Translations under genes and position numbers: made by a program
Part shown: piece after piece, positions 14,293 through 22,082 of the stretch
How the letters are laid out: each line of letters begins with the position of its first letter
Position numbering within the stretch: position 1 is the stretch's first letter
Assembly: GCA_002336725.1 (NCBI GenBank)
Contig: DDEO01000192.1
Span: 28,979 to 59,569, forward strand
Length of the DNA stretch: 30,591 bases
Direction: 5' to 3'
Origin: Bacteroidetes bacterium UBA1952
GTDB lineage: Bacteria; Bacteroidota; Bacteroidia; Chitinophagales; Chitinophagaceae
The notes under the pieces: model-generated
What the model was told of the DNA's origin: nothing
The model's input: only the letters and a program-made list of their open reading frames with translations
Database searches by the model: none

Positions 14293-15796
14293 AAGAAAGG
14301 TTTCAAAAGAGCTATTACAAGCCTGGCAGGATAGAATCAAGTGGATTCAGAGCACTGATTTTTCCCTGCGTGGAAGTGAGCAAACCAAAGCCACACGCAT
14401 CGCCCGCGCCCGCCGGGATTATGCCTTTTTTGTTTCGCACTATTTCCCGCATCTGGCCTCAAAGCAGTGCGCCCAATTTCAGATAGAAGCAGCGCAAATC
14501 ATTAAGCTCAACCGGAACATCCGCGCACTGTTGGAATGGGCGCGCGGCCATGCCAAAAGCTCCCATGCTTCCCTGCTGATTCCGCTATGGTTATACTTCC
14601 AGGAAGTACCGGAAATCCATTTCATGGTGCTGGTAAGTAAGAGCCAGGACGGGGCTATCCGTTTGCTTTCCGATATCCAAGCTGAGCTACAATACAATGA
14701 AATTCTTATCAGCGATTTTGGGCCACAAGTAGGCGAAGGAACATGGTCGGAAGGTGAATTTATCACGAAGTCCGGGGCCATGTTTGTAGCCTTAGGCCGG
14801 GGGCAAAGTCCGCGTGGTTTGAAGAATCGGGGTAAGCGCCCGGATTTTATCGTTATTGATGATATTGACGATGATGAACTGGTGCGCAATCCGCGCCGGG
14901 TGAAAGAAGTTTTTGAATGGATTTTAACGGCGCTTTTCGGCACAATGGAAGGCGGTCGGGGCCGGTTTATCCTTATCGGGAACCGCATCGCCAAAGACAG
15001 CGTTCTTTCTCTTTTTGCTGAATTAGAAGGTATCTATCACCGGCGTGTAAACATGCTCAATGAGGACGGGCAACCTTCCTGGCCAGAGAACTACACGCTG
15101 GAAGAAGTCGAGGCTATCCGGCAACTCATCGGTGAGCGCCGCTTCCAGAAAGAGTATATGAATAACCCGATTTTGGAAGGAACAATCTTCCTGGAAGCGC
15201 AAATCAGGTTCGGCAAGATGCTTGACCTGAAGCTTTACAAATCGTTGGTGTGCTACACCGATCCAAGCTTCAAAGACAGCAGCAAAAACGACTGTAAAGC
15301 CACCGCGCTGTTAGGCAAAACAGACAAAGGATTTTACCACTTGCTGAAGATGTTTTGCGGCCAGTATTCGGTAACGAAAATGGTAGAACACCACTACGAA
15401 ATTGAGGAGTGGATTGATGGCCGTGTGCCGTGTAATTATTACATGGAAGCGAACTTTATCCAAGACTTGCTTTTAGATGAATTCCGGGCCTATGGTGAGA
15501 TTATCGGGCATCACATCCCCATCATTGGAGACACCCGGAAAAAGCCCGACAAATTCGCCCGCATTGAGGCCATGCAGCCAATCTTTCAAAGGGAGCTTTT
15601 CTTGTTTAATGAAGATGAAAAGAAAAGCCCAGGAATGCAGGTTTTAAAGAACCAGCTTTTAAATTTTGAAAAGGGTTCCATCATCCATGATGACGGCCCG
15701 GATGCAGTAGAAGGTGGTGTTTTCATTCTTAACCGTCGCACCCGAAATGAATCAGCGCCTTATTCCTACGGCAGGCGTGAAAGCCGCCGTTTTTAA
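14285..15796 (+). CDS. Terminase large subunit (Mu gp28-like)
   Basis: 503 residues from ATG 14285 (MFKRKVSKELLQAWQ), inside the end of the small-subunit gene. The ATPase has a deviant Walker A (ARGHAKSS, residues 86-93) and Walker B FIVIDD (188-193) followed by further acidic residues. Motif III is the LIGNR segment near residue 230. The RNase-H-like nuclease shows CYTDPSFKDS (Asp326), YYMEANF and HDDGPDAVEGG near the end, the three acidic positions. It pumps DNA into proheads and cuts headfuls; in Mu relatives packaging starts inside the phage end and includes flanking host DNA. Confidence 0.9.
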   Translation: MFKRKVSKELLQAWQDRIKWIQSTDFSLRGSEQTKATRIARARRDYAFFVSHYFPHLASKQCAQFQIEAAQIIKLNRNIRALLEWARGHAKSSHASLLIPLWLYFQEVPEIHFMVLVSKSQDGAIRLLSDIQAELQYNEILISDFGPQVGEGTWSEGEFITKSGAMFVALGRGQSPRGLKNRGKRPDFIVIDDIDDDELVRNPRRVKEVFEWILTALFGTMEGGRGRFILIGNRIAKDSVLSLFAELEGIYHRRVNMLNEDGQPSWPENYTLEEVEAIRQLIGERRFQKEYMNNPILEGTIFLEAQIRFGKMLDLKLYKSLVCYTDPSFKDSSKNDCKATALLGKTDKGFYHLLKMFCGQYSVTKMVEHHYEIEEWIDGRVPCNYYMEANFIQDLLLDEFRAYGEIIGHHIPIIGDTRKKPDKFARIEAMQPIFQRELFLFNEDEKKSPGMQVLKNQLLNFEKGSIIHDDGPDAVEGGVFILNRRTRNESAPYSYGRRESRRF

Positions 15797-15809
15797 ACCT
15801 TCTTTTTCC

Positions 15810-16298
15810 ATGTCATACATCACCGTCGCCGAACTCAAAAGCGTTGTTTACCAATATCAACTCGACCAGATAACAGACAACGACCCTACCATCGTAGATG
15901 ACGCCATCGCGGCGGCTGAAGACGAAGTGCTGGGCTATTTGCGTCCCGGCCCCAAAGGTCTTTCACCTGCCTACGATACCGATTACATCTTCAGCCGTAC
16001 CGGCCCCGACCGAAGCAGCCTGCTCCTACAAATCGTCAAAACGATTGCCCTTTGGCATGTTACACAACTGGGCAACGTCGATATGGATTATGATAAGGTG
16101 AAAGACCGCTACGACCGGGCGATTACCTGGCTGAAAGGGGTAAACCGGGGGGACATCCTGCCATCCCTGCCCCTGCTTTCCGATAGCGGAACATCGGCCA
16201 CAACCACCGGAACCGGCAGCACTACCACCGTGGCCCAAACACCCAACGACTATCAGGTAGCGCGCATGGGCAGCCGCCCCAAATTCAACCACGAATAA
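15810..16298 (+). CDS. Head-tail connector protein gp36-like (DUF1320)
   Basis: 162 residues from ATG 15810 (MSYITVAELKSVVYQYQ), 14 bases after the terminase stop; a longer frame from 15714 would lie inside the terminase gene. The N-terminal helical domain with IDDAIAAAEDEVLGYLRP-like sequence, the RSSLLLQIVKTIALWHV helix and YDRAITWLKGVNRGDI fit DUF1320 (Mu gp36, gpJ neck family). The end is a Thr/Ser-rich low-complexity tail. It is placed in the terminase-portal block rather than next to the sheath as in Mu. Confidence 0.75.
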   Translation: MSYITVAELKSVVYQYQLDQITDNDPTIVDDAIAAAEDEVLGYLRPGPKGLSPAYDTDYIFSRTGPDRSSLLLQIVKTIALWHVTQLGNVDMDYDKVKDRYDRAITWLKGVNRGDILPSLPLLSDSGTSATTTGTGSTTTVAQTPNDYQVARMGSRPKFNHE

Positions 16299-16300
16299 TC

Positions 16301-17083
16301 ATGATAGACCAAATTTTTAATGAAGATTGTCTTCAAGGCATGGCAAGAATCCCAGATGGCTCGGTGGATATGATTCTTTGTGACTTGCCCTATGGAACCA
16401 CAAGACTGGCTTGGGATGCAGTTATTCCCTTCTCGGAATTGTGGGCACAATACGAACGCATAATAAAGACAAATGGGGCTATTGTGCTCACCGCTTCACA
16501 GCCATTCACAACAGACTTAATAAATTCTAACAGGAAGCTTTTTCGCTATGAAATAATCTGGCAAAAAACTCAAGCTACCGGCTTTTTAGATGCCAATAGA
16601 AGGCCTCTAAAGGCACATGAAAACATCTGCGTATTCTTCAAGAGGCTGCCGACTTACAATCCGCAAAAAGAGTACACTGGCCAATCCACCTTACGCACAA
16701 ACAAAAAAGGAGGTAGACGGGCAGCCACTCATTACAATGGCTTCAATAATCCCGAATTTAATGGCAGTGCCGATGGGTTTAAACATCCAACAAGTGTGTT
16801 GAAGGTGAGTAATTGGAACGGCGCTTTATTCGGCAAAACAGACAAGGCCGTTAAGCATCCAACCCAAAAGCCAGTTGAGCTATTCGCGTGGCTGATTCGC
16901 ACCTACACCAATGCGGGCGATGTGGTTCTGGATAACTGCATCGGCTCCGGCACGACCGCCGTCGCCGCCCTGATGGAAGGCCGCCGGCACATCGGCTTTG
17001 AAAAAGAAGAAAAGTATTTCCGCATCGCTCAGAACCGCATCGCTGAAGCACAGCAAACACTATTCACAACTTCCGAAAAATGA
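16301..17083 (+). CDS. DNA methyltransferase, beta-class (N6-adenine or N4-cytosine)
   Basis: 260 residues. Motif IV is DLPYGTT (residues 28-34) and motif I is a DNCIGSGTTAVAA block (from residue 211), i.e. catalytic motif before the SAM-binding motif, the beta-class order. HPTQKPVELFAWLIR precedes motif I as in this family. The middle is the target-recognition region. It starts 2 bases after gp36 and overlaps the portal gene by ATGA, so it is expressed late with the head genes and may protect packaged DNA against restriction. No partner endonuclease is nearby. Its first two thirds look more AT-rich than the neighbours, suggesting recent acquisition. Recognition sequence unknown. Confidence 0.9.
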   Translation: MIDQIFNEDCLQGMARIPDGSVDMILCDLPYGTTRLAWDAVIPFSELWAQYERIIKTNGAIVLTASQPFTTDLINSNRKLFRYEIIWQKTQATGFLDANRRPLKAHENICVFFKRLPTYNPQKEYTGQSTLRTNKKGGRRAATHYNGFNNPEFNGSADGFKHPTSVLKVSNWNGALFGKTDKAVKHPTQKPVELFAWLIRTYTNAGDVVLDNCIGSGTTAVAALMEGRRHIGFEKEEKYFRIAQNRIAEAQQTLFTTSEK

Positions 17084-18294
17084 CCATCCTGAAAAGCATC
17101 TCCGGCTACTTTAACCGGAAATCCGAAACGCGAAAACTGGCCGCTGCTACCAGCCAGAAAGAGAAGGTAAAGCGTTACCTGGAATACGTGGAAAAAGCGA
17201 CTGCGCGCACCCGCCAGGATATCGCCGCGTGGAACCGTGCGCTTTCTATGACCAACAGCGACGACCCGCGCAATTTTTCCCTTCAGCTTTTGTTTGATGA
17301 TGTAGATATTGATGCGCTGCTGACTTCGCAGATTCAGAACCGCATTCAGATGGTGCTTTCACGCCCCTTCCGGCTCGTGAAGGAAGATAAGACGGAAGAT
17401 GAAGAAGCGACTAACACCCTTACCGGAATGGCCGCAACGCGCAAGCTAACAGCTACAATGCTGGAGGCCATTTTCTTCGGTTATAACCTGGCGGAACTGG
17501 CCCTTGCCATAGACGTAGCTGGGAAGATGACTTACCAGGTGAGTATTATTCCGCGCACCAACGTAGTGCCCCAAAAAGGTTTCTTCTATCCTGATTATTC
17601 GGAAGATAAGAAGATCGCCTACCGGGAAATGAAGGAGTATGGAACGTGGATTTTGGAATTTGACAGTGGCACACGCGGGCTGATCAACAAGGCGATTCCG
17701 CACGTTTTGATGAAACGCTTTGCCCAAAGCTGCTGGTCAGAACTGTGCGAGATTTTTGGCATTCCGCCGCGCGTCCTTTCTACCAATACCCAAGACCCCA
17801 ACATGCTGCGCAGGGCCGAAAAAATGATGTCGGACGTAGGCGCAGCGGCGTGGTTCATCATTGACGATACGGAGAAGCTTTCGTTTGCCAATGGAACGGT
17901 GACGGATGGAGCAGTATATGCCAATCTCATCAATCTGTGCTCCAATGAAATAAGCCTGCTTATCTCCGGGGCGGTTGTTGGCCAGGATACCAAAAACGGC
18001 AACCGGAGCAAGGAGGAAGCCTCGCAAAATCTGCTGGTGAATCTGGCAAATTCAGACATGACGCTGGTAGAAGATTGGTGGAACAGCGTTGCCCTTCCGG
18101 CACTAACCAGCTTGGGAATTATCAATGGTGCGGGCCTGCGCTTTGAGTTTGAAGCCGCCAAAGACCTGGAACAGCTTTGGAAGTTTACATCCGGTAGCCT
18201 CGACCGCTATAAGATTGATCCAGAGTGGATGAAAAAGACCTTTGGCGTAGAGATCACCGGAGAGCGTGAAGGTTCAGATGGCCCTTTCGTTTAA
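17080..18294 (+). CDS. Portal protein (Mu gp29-like, DUF935)
   Basis: 404 residues. The pattern DIAAWNRALSMTNSDDPRN, then LTSQIQNRIQMVLSRPF, IFFGYNLAELAL, HVLMKRFAQSCWSELCEIFG and NLCSNEISLLISGAVVGQD is that of DUF935 portals, which form the dodecameric ring at the head vertex that receives the terminase and DNA. It overlaps the methyltransferase by four bases. The stop is followed at once by a 10-bp-stem hairpin. Confidence 0.85.
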   Translation: MTILKSISGYFNRKSETRKLAAATSQKEKVKRYLEYVEKATARTRQDIAAWNRALSMTNSDDPRNFSLQLLFDDVDIDALLTSQIQNRIQMVLSRPFRLVKEDKTEDEEATNTLTGMAATRKLTATMLEAIFFGYNLAELALAIDVAGKMTYQVSIIPRTNVVPQKGFFYPDYSEDKKIAYREMKEYGTWILEFDSGTRGLINKAIPHVLMKRFAQSCWSELCEIFGIPPRVLSTNTQDPNMLRRAEKMMSDVGAAAWFIIDDTEKLSFANGTVTDGAVYANLINLCSNEISLLISGAVVGQDTKNGNRSKEEASQNLLVNLANSDMTLVEDWWNSVALPALTSLGIINGAGLRFEFEAAKDLEQLWKFTSGSLDRYKIDPEWMKKTFGVEITGEREGSDGPFV

Positions 18295-18566
18295 GGGCTG
18301 CTGGCACAAATAACACCAGCAGCCCGGCGCGTTTTTCCGGGCTACACAAGCGGCTTCATTACCTCTATTTTTCAGAGGATTGCACGTGTCCGCGTTGCGG
18401 CGGCCATAAGCGCATCAATCTTTCCGGAAAAGAGAAATCGCGCTTCAAAGATGTAGAAGAAGCAGGTCGCGCGGCGTTTGAGCATCTGCATAAGCGGGGG
18501 GAATACAAGCCCGAAGACCTTAATACAGAAGCGCCTTATCGCAATCTGATAGATACCACCCGGAGC
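18270..18566 (+). other. Open upstream extension of the MuF frame without a start codon
   Basis: In frame with the MuF gene, 99 codons upstream of the GTG at 18567 contain no stop, and they read as plausible protein (HYLYFSEDCTCPRCGGHKR with a C-x-C-x2-C cluster, then NLIDTTRSV). There is no ATG, GTG or TTG among them, and a TGA closes the frame at 18267. An ATG at 18278, in the frame two bases on, opens MALSFKGCWHK and stops at 18311-18313. A +1 shift in those 33 bases would join it to MuF. Explanations: sequencing error, a real mutation, a recoding event or a non-standard start. Confidence 0.65.
18295..18325 (+). promoter_or_regulatory. Strong hairpin directly after the portal stop
   Basis: Perfect 10-bp arms GGGCTGCTGG (18295-18304) and CCAGCAGCCC (18316-18325) with an 11-base loop that contains the TAA ending the short ATG frame. 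A TTTTT run comes 6 bases after the stem. It could attenuate transcription between portal and MuF, or shape translation at the unresolved MuF start. Confidence 0.7.
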
Positions 18567-19892
18567 GTGCTGAATGGCGCGATTGCGGACGGTAAAGTGC
18601 CTGCTGAGCTATCGGCCTACCTGAAGCGTGACGGCCACATCTTTTCCGGACTGAAAACGAATGCACAGCTTCAGGAAGCTACCCGGCTGCTCATGACGCC
18701 AGACGGCCAGCGACGGCCTTATGCTGATTTTGAGCGCGAAGTACTGAAGCTGAATGAAACCTACAATCGCAACTATTTAGAGGCTGAATATCAGTTCGCG
18801 CAACACTCGGCGGCAATGGCCGCGAAGTGGCTGGAGTACGAAAAGGACGCCGACCGCTATGATGGCCAATACCGCACGGCCAATGATGACCGGGTGCGCC
18901 AGAGCCACCGCGTGCTGCATAACATTACCTTACCTTTTTCTGATCCATTTTGGAGTCTGTATTTTCCACCAAACGGCTGGCGGTGCAGATGTACCGTTCA
19001 ACAGGTACGGCGCGGAAAATATACTACTTCAGACAGCGCATCGGCCTTGCAGATAGGGGAAGAAGCCACCACAGAAACCGGCAAAGACGGAAAAAACCGA
19101 CTCGAAATCTTCCGGTTCAATCCGGGCAAGGAAAAAGTATTGATGCCGCCTGCCAATCCTTACACGAAAATACCGGGCGCAGCAATGGCAAAAGCGATCA
19201 TTGAGGAAGTAGCGGGTAAAGATGGTCACATCAATGTGACGGACTATATAGGTACGGGAAAGCGCGTAACAGAGAAGCAGGTAAAGGAATTAATGATGGG
19301 TTATGCCAAAGCAAATCCTGAAGACTTCGCGCACGGTTTGGATGATGTAAAGTTTGCTAATAGCAGCAGCTACCTGATGCAGCACAGCAAATCTTACAGT
19401 CTTAGAACCGGCGAATGGGTAAACGGAAGCACGATTACTCTTTCAACGAAGGAACAAGCCGGAATCAATTCTTCAAAGGAATTTAAATCGGCTTTGATAG
19501 CAATTCGGGACGGCCAGGGTTTATCCGTGAAGCAGGAAGAAACAATGGAATCAATGTGGCACGAAATCCTTCACGCCAAAAGCAAGACCGCCCGTTACAG
19601 CATGACCAGGGCGGAAGTGTTAAGCATGGAGACGGTGAATGAATTTGTAGCCCGGCACACCTATGACAGCTTTGTTGAAAAGCTGGGCGGCAAAGTCAGC
19701 CACAAGGATAACATTATTGAAGAAGGCTTGGGATACAGCAGCCTGATAAAAGGCTTCCGGGCACAGCTCAAAACGCTGGGCAAAACGGAAGCAGAAGCGG
19801 TGGAAGAATTAACGCCCTGGCTCGATGACTACGGTTCTATTCATCAAAAGCTTCAAGACTATCTAAAGCCCAAACCTAAGAAGGAAGAGTAA
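18567..19892 (+). CDS. MuF-type minor head protein with C-terminal HExxH metallopeptidase-like domain
   Basis: 441 residues from GTG 18567, but the true N-terminus probably lies upstream (see 18270-18566). The MuF head domain is clear: HIFSGLKTNAQLQEATRLL, QYRTANDDRVRQSHRVLHN, then SDPFWSLYFPPNGWRCRCTV. After about residue 200 a second domain begins. It contains WHEILHAKSKT, an HExxH motif (His332-Glu333-x-x-His336), followed 19-23 residues later by METVNEFVARH (Glu355 or Glu359 as possible third zinc ligand), as in gluzincins. MuF proteins elsewhere are known carriers of C-terminal toxin domains delivered with the virion. The domain may be such an effector or a head-processing protease. It overlaps the next, opposite gene by 17 bases. 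Confidence 0.85.
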   Translation: MLNGAIADGKVPAELSAYLKRDGHIFSGLKTNAQLQEATRLLMTPDGQRRPYADFEREVLKLNETYNRNYLEAEYQFAQHSAAMAAKWLEYEKDADRYDGQYRTANDDRVRQSHRVLHNITLPFSDPFWSLYFPPNGWRCRCTVQQVRRGKYTTSDSASALQIGEEATTETGKDGKNRLEIFRFNPGKEKVLMPPANPYTKIPGAAMAKAIIEEVAGKDGHINVTDYIGTGKRVTEKQVKELMMGYAKANPEDFAHGLDDVKFANSSSYLMQHSKSYSLRTGEWVNGSTITLSTKEQAGINSSKEFKSALIAIRDGQGLSVKQEETMESMWHEILHAKSKTARYSMTRAEVLSMETVNEFVARHTYDSFVEKLGGKVSHKDNIIEEGLGYSSLIKGFRAQLKTLGKTEAEAVEELTPWLDDYGSIHQKLQDYLKPKPKKEE

Positions 19893-20148
19893 AGTAATCC
19901 TGCTGCCGGTATTCTTTAGCCAGCGTCGGTATCTGCGCCCAATACTTATCTGCCGTTTCCTGATCACCCCGTTCTTCATGCAGTGCCGCAATATCATACT
20001 TCGCCCATTCCGGCTTTATATGCTCCAGATAAAAAGCTTTATTAGAGCTGGAAGGCATTTGGTCAAACTTCACCGGCAGCAGCAGGTAGAAGAAAGCAAT
20101 GTCTTCCAGCTCCTGGGCGGTGGGGTTGAAATCAAAAAGCGTTTCCAT
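19876..20148 (-). CDS. Lone reverse-oriented 90-residue protein; candidate immunity protein for the MuF C-terminal domain
   Basis: This is the only minus-strand gene inside the plus-strand head operon. It fills almost all of the 278-bp gap between MuF and gpG, overlapping MuF tail-to-tail by 17 bases. The protein is acidic and helical (METLFDFNPTAQELEDIAFF ... ALHEERGDQETADKYWAQIP) with a TPR-like second half and no membrane segment. A perfect TAAATTTG match to the Bacteroidota -7 element ends 7 bases before its ATG, so it could be transcribed on its own, for instance in the lysogen when late genes are off. That is what an immunity gene next to a virion toxin would need. Function is inference. 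Confidence 0.6.
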   Translation of the reverse strand: METLFDFNPTAQELEDIAFFYLLLPVKFDQMPSSSNKAFYLEHIKPEWAKYDIAALHEERGDQETADKYWAQIPTLAKEYRQQDYFTLPS

Positions 20149-20155
20149 AACACCA

Positions 20156-20163
20156 CAAATTTA
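20156..20163 (-). promoter_or_regulatory. Candidate -7 element (TAAATTTG) for the reverse 90-residue gene
   Basis: On the minus strand TAAATTTG fits the Bacteroidota consensus TAnnTTTG exactly and lies 7 bases before the ATG at 20148, so the transcript would be nearly leaderless. No good TTG was found at the expected -33 spacing. The element lies in the 22-bp gap between two divergent ATGs. Confidence 0.45.
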
Positions 20164-20170
20164 ACTCATT

Positions 20171-20740
20171 ATGCCCGATTTTAATCGTTTTCTGCGCAAT
20201 GTTCTTTCTGATTTGCGCGTAGAATTAACAGAGGAATTTGATCGGAATTTTGAGCGCAAAGCCTTCTTTGATGTGCCATGGGCAATGCCCAAAATGGCTA
20301 TCAAGCGCGGCTCTTTGCTGCTGCGCACCGGCGCACTGCGCAGCAGCGTTCAAAGCCGGGTAGATAATAACAGCATCCATTACAGCAGCTCCCTTGCTTA
20401 TGCCAGCATCCACAACGAAGGCGGCGTTTTAACCGTTACGCCACCGATGAAAAAGTTCTTTTGGGCTATGTACTATAAAACGTCTGGTGCAATCACTACG
20501 AAGAAGGACGGCACGGCCTCTAAAAGCAAAAAGAACGTAGCGCTCAGCGTAGAAGCCTCTTATTGGAAGGCCCTGGCACTTATGAAAGTAGGCTCAAAGC
20601 TTACCATCCCAAAGCGCCAATTCATAGGCTGGCACGAGTCTGTCAATACGTCCGTGCGCACCGTGATAGATAACAATTTGGCCGAGTTGATGGAAGACTT
20701 GAAACGCGATTTAGAGAAGCTTTCAACAGGGTTTAAATAG
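20171..20740 (+). CDS. Virion morphogenesis protein (Mu gpG-like)
   Basis: A 189-residue protein. Features of the phage virion morphogenesis (gpG/tail S) family are seen: a helical basic N-terminus, FFDVPWAMPKMAIKRGSLL, then LRTGALRSSVQSRV and SSLAYASIHNEGG, and C-terminal RQFIGWHES. These proteins act in head-tail completion. It is the last gene of the plus-strand late operon and is followed by a bidirectional terminator. The second half is Lys-rich and carries an insertion relative to the minimal domain (TTKKDGTASKSKKN). Confidence 0.8.
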   Translation: MPDFNRFLRNVLSDLRVELTEEFDRNFERKAFFDVPWAMPKMAIKRGSLLLRTGALRSSVQSRVDNNSIHYSSSLAYASIHNEGGVLTVTPPMKKFFWAMYYKTSGAITTKKDGTASKSKKNVALSVEASYWKALALMKVGSKLTIPKRQFIGWHESVNTSVRTVIDNNLAELMEDLKRDLEKLSTGFK

Positions 20741-20746
20741 AAACAA

Positions 20747-20773
20747 AAAAGCCGCCCGGTGTGGGCGGCTTTT
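20747..20773. terminator. Bidirectional terminator between convergent late genes
   Basis: Perfect arms AAAAGCCGCCC (20747-20757) and GGGCGGCTTTT (20763-20773) with a 5-base loop, giving T-runs on both strands. It lies between the stops of gpG (20740, plus) and the tail-terminator-like gene (20775, minus). Confidence 0.9.
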
Positions 20774-20774
20774 C

Positions 20775-21281
20775 TTATGGGCTGGTAATAACCGGCGTGG
20801 CCATTACGGTAACAGGAGGTGGTGTAAAATCTTCGTAAACAGCCACACTAAAGAAAACCTCATACACTTGCAGCCCATCTTCGCGTGCTATTCTGTTAGT
20901 GGCCATCCGTGATAGTTTGCCGTAAGTAATTTGCCCGGCAGGTACTACGATCTGATTCGCAGTCCAGCCATGAAGGGCTTTCGTAACCGCTGCGACTTGA
21001 CGGTGAATCGCCATAGCGGCGTCTTTTTGGGTAGCTGAAGCCCCAGAGCTGGAAGGGGCCAGACGTTTATCAGCCACCCGGATGCGAATGACAGCCGCTC
21101 CCTCCTGCTTTAATCCCCCTAAGTTTTTCCATTGCACCCTTTCCAAACCAACAAGACCACACGGCCAGGCCACGGGCGGATTGTTACCGTAATAATCAAG
21201 CTGGCCGCTATCCTGGTCGGTATATTTCAGCAGGGAAACAGTGGCAAGCTGTGCCTGGATGTCGGTCAGTACGTTTTCCAT
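20775..21281 (-). CDS. Putative tail terminator/completion protein (Mu gp37-like)
   Basis: A 168-residue protein. It has an N-terminal helix (MENVLTDIQAQLATVSLLKY), a central beta/alpha domain (AAVIRIRVADKRLAP, HRQVAAVTKALHGW) and a strand YEVFFSVAVYEDFTPP near the end. This layout matches phage tail terminator proteins, which cap the tube and join it to the head. The gene is separated from the other tail genes and sits convergent to gpG. It shares an A with the stop of the upstream gene (TAATG), so both are translated together. Confidence 0.5.
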   Translation of the reverse strand: MENVLTDIQAQLATVSLLKYTDQDSGQLDYYGNNPPVAWPCGLVGLERVQWKNLGGLKQEGAAVIRIRVADKRLAPSSSGASATQKDAAMAIHRQVAAVTKALHGWTANQIVVPAGQITYGKLSRMATNRIAREDGLQVYEVFFSVAVYEDFTPPPVTVMATPVITSP

Positions 21282-21502
21282 TAGAAAAGTTGCATTTGTG
21301 GCTTTTGCGAAAGCGCTTTTTTATTCCGGTCATCACGTTTGTAAATTCTCCACGTGCTGTAAGAAATAAAAATATTGTGTTTGGGGAAGATGTGCGCAAC
21401 GATGTAGGTATCCGTCCTATCGTATTCCTTTGCCTTTATGCTTTTGTAAAGGGCTACAATCGTCTCCACCGTCTTTTTGTGATTACTGGAATTGTAAGCC
21501 AT
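21281..21502 (-). CDS. Small basic protein of unknown function, coupled to the tail-terminator-like gene
   Basis: 73 residues from ATG 21502 (MAYNSSNHKKTVETIVALYK). The alternative start at 21541 lies inside a terminator hairpin and is unlikely. The protein is rich in Lys/Arg/Tyr, with a helical N-terminus and an aromatic SYSTWRIYKRDDRNKK segment that could contact DNA. Stop and next start overlap as TAATG. It begins directly after a terminator, so a separate promoter is expected. Not recognised. Confidence 0.5.
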   Translation of the reverse strand: MAYNSSNHKKTVETIVALYKSIKAKEYDRTDTYIVAHIFPKHNIFISYSTWRIYKRDDRNKKALSQKPQMQLF

Positions 21503-21527
21503 AAGGAGTATCACAAAATTAAAATAA

Positions 21528-21558
21528 GAAGGCCCCGACAATTCCTGCCGGGGCCTTC
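21528..21558 (-). terminator. Intrinsic terminator after the secreted-protein gene
   Basis: Arms GAAGGCCCCG (21528-21537) and CGGGGCCTTC (21549-21558), loop 11 bases, followed on the minus strand by a T-rich run (TTATTTTAATTTTG). It separates the early/middle genes from the 21502-20775 pair. Confidence 0.85.
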
Positions 21559-21576
21559 AAAAGTTTTCCACTTTTT

Positions 21577-22059
21577 TTAAAAAATCTGCAAAAGCCAATT
21601 ATCTTCAAACTGATTCACCTGATAAATCTTGATGCGCAATGTGCCCAAGCGGGGCGGGTTTTTAGTAGTGCGCAGTTCCTTCAATTCCGCCTCGTTCACG
21701 TTGGAATCAATCAGGAATTTATAGAGCCTGATAATCCGCTCGTAAGAGCCATTTGCTTCCATAGTTCCTACAAAGGGAGTGTTTTTTCCGTTGCCTCGTA
21801 TCTGATACAGAAAACGCAAGCCGGGGCCGGATGTGTTACTGCTATAACTAAACTCATGTACACAGCGCAGCACGTGAACCGGGTTAGAGCAGGCCGTATC
21901 AAAAGCCACCAGGTGAAAATCACCAATGCCTGCGACTTCCTGGAGCTTCTGGTGAATGGACGCGATTTCTGTGGCCGGGGCGTTAATAATTTTGACGTTG
22001 TTCTGCGCATTACACAGCAATGAAGCGACGCAGCAAAGGGAGAGGAAAAGCGATTTCAT
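21577..22059 (-). CDS. Secreted/periplasmic protein of unknown function
   Basis: A 160-residue protein with a clear signal peptide (MKSLFLSLCCVASLLCNAQ); the likely cut after NAQ is typical of Bacteroidota exported proteins. The mature part has two helices (EIASIHQKLQEVAG, YERIIRLYKFLID) and several strands with four Cys in the mature protein region or near it (ACSNP, LRCVHEF), which could pair. No known domain. It is the last gene before a terminator and is not needed for phage growth by any visible logic, so it may be a lysogenic conversion gene. Confidence 0.6.
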   Translation of the reverse strand: MKSLFLSLCCVASLLCNAQNNVKIINAPATEIASIHQKLQEVAGIGDFHLVAFDTACSNPVHVLRCVHEFSYSSNTSGPGLRFLYQIRGNGKNTPFVGTMEANGSYERIIRLYKFLIDSNVNEAELKELRTTKNPPRLGTLRIKIYQVNQFEDNWLLQIF

Positions 22060-22082
22060 GCGGGAAAGATAATCGTGGTTTT

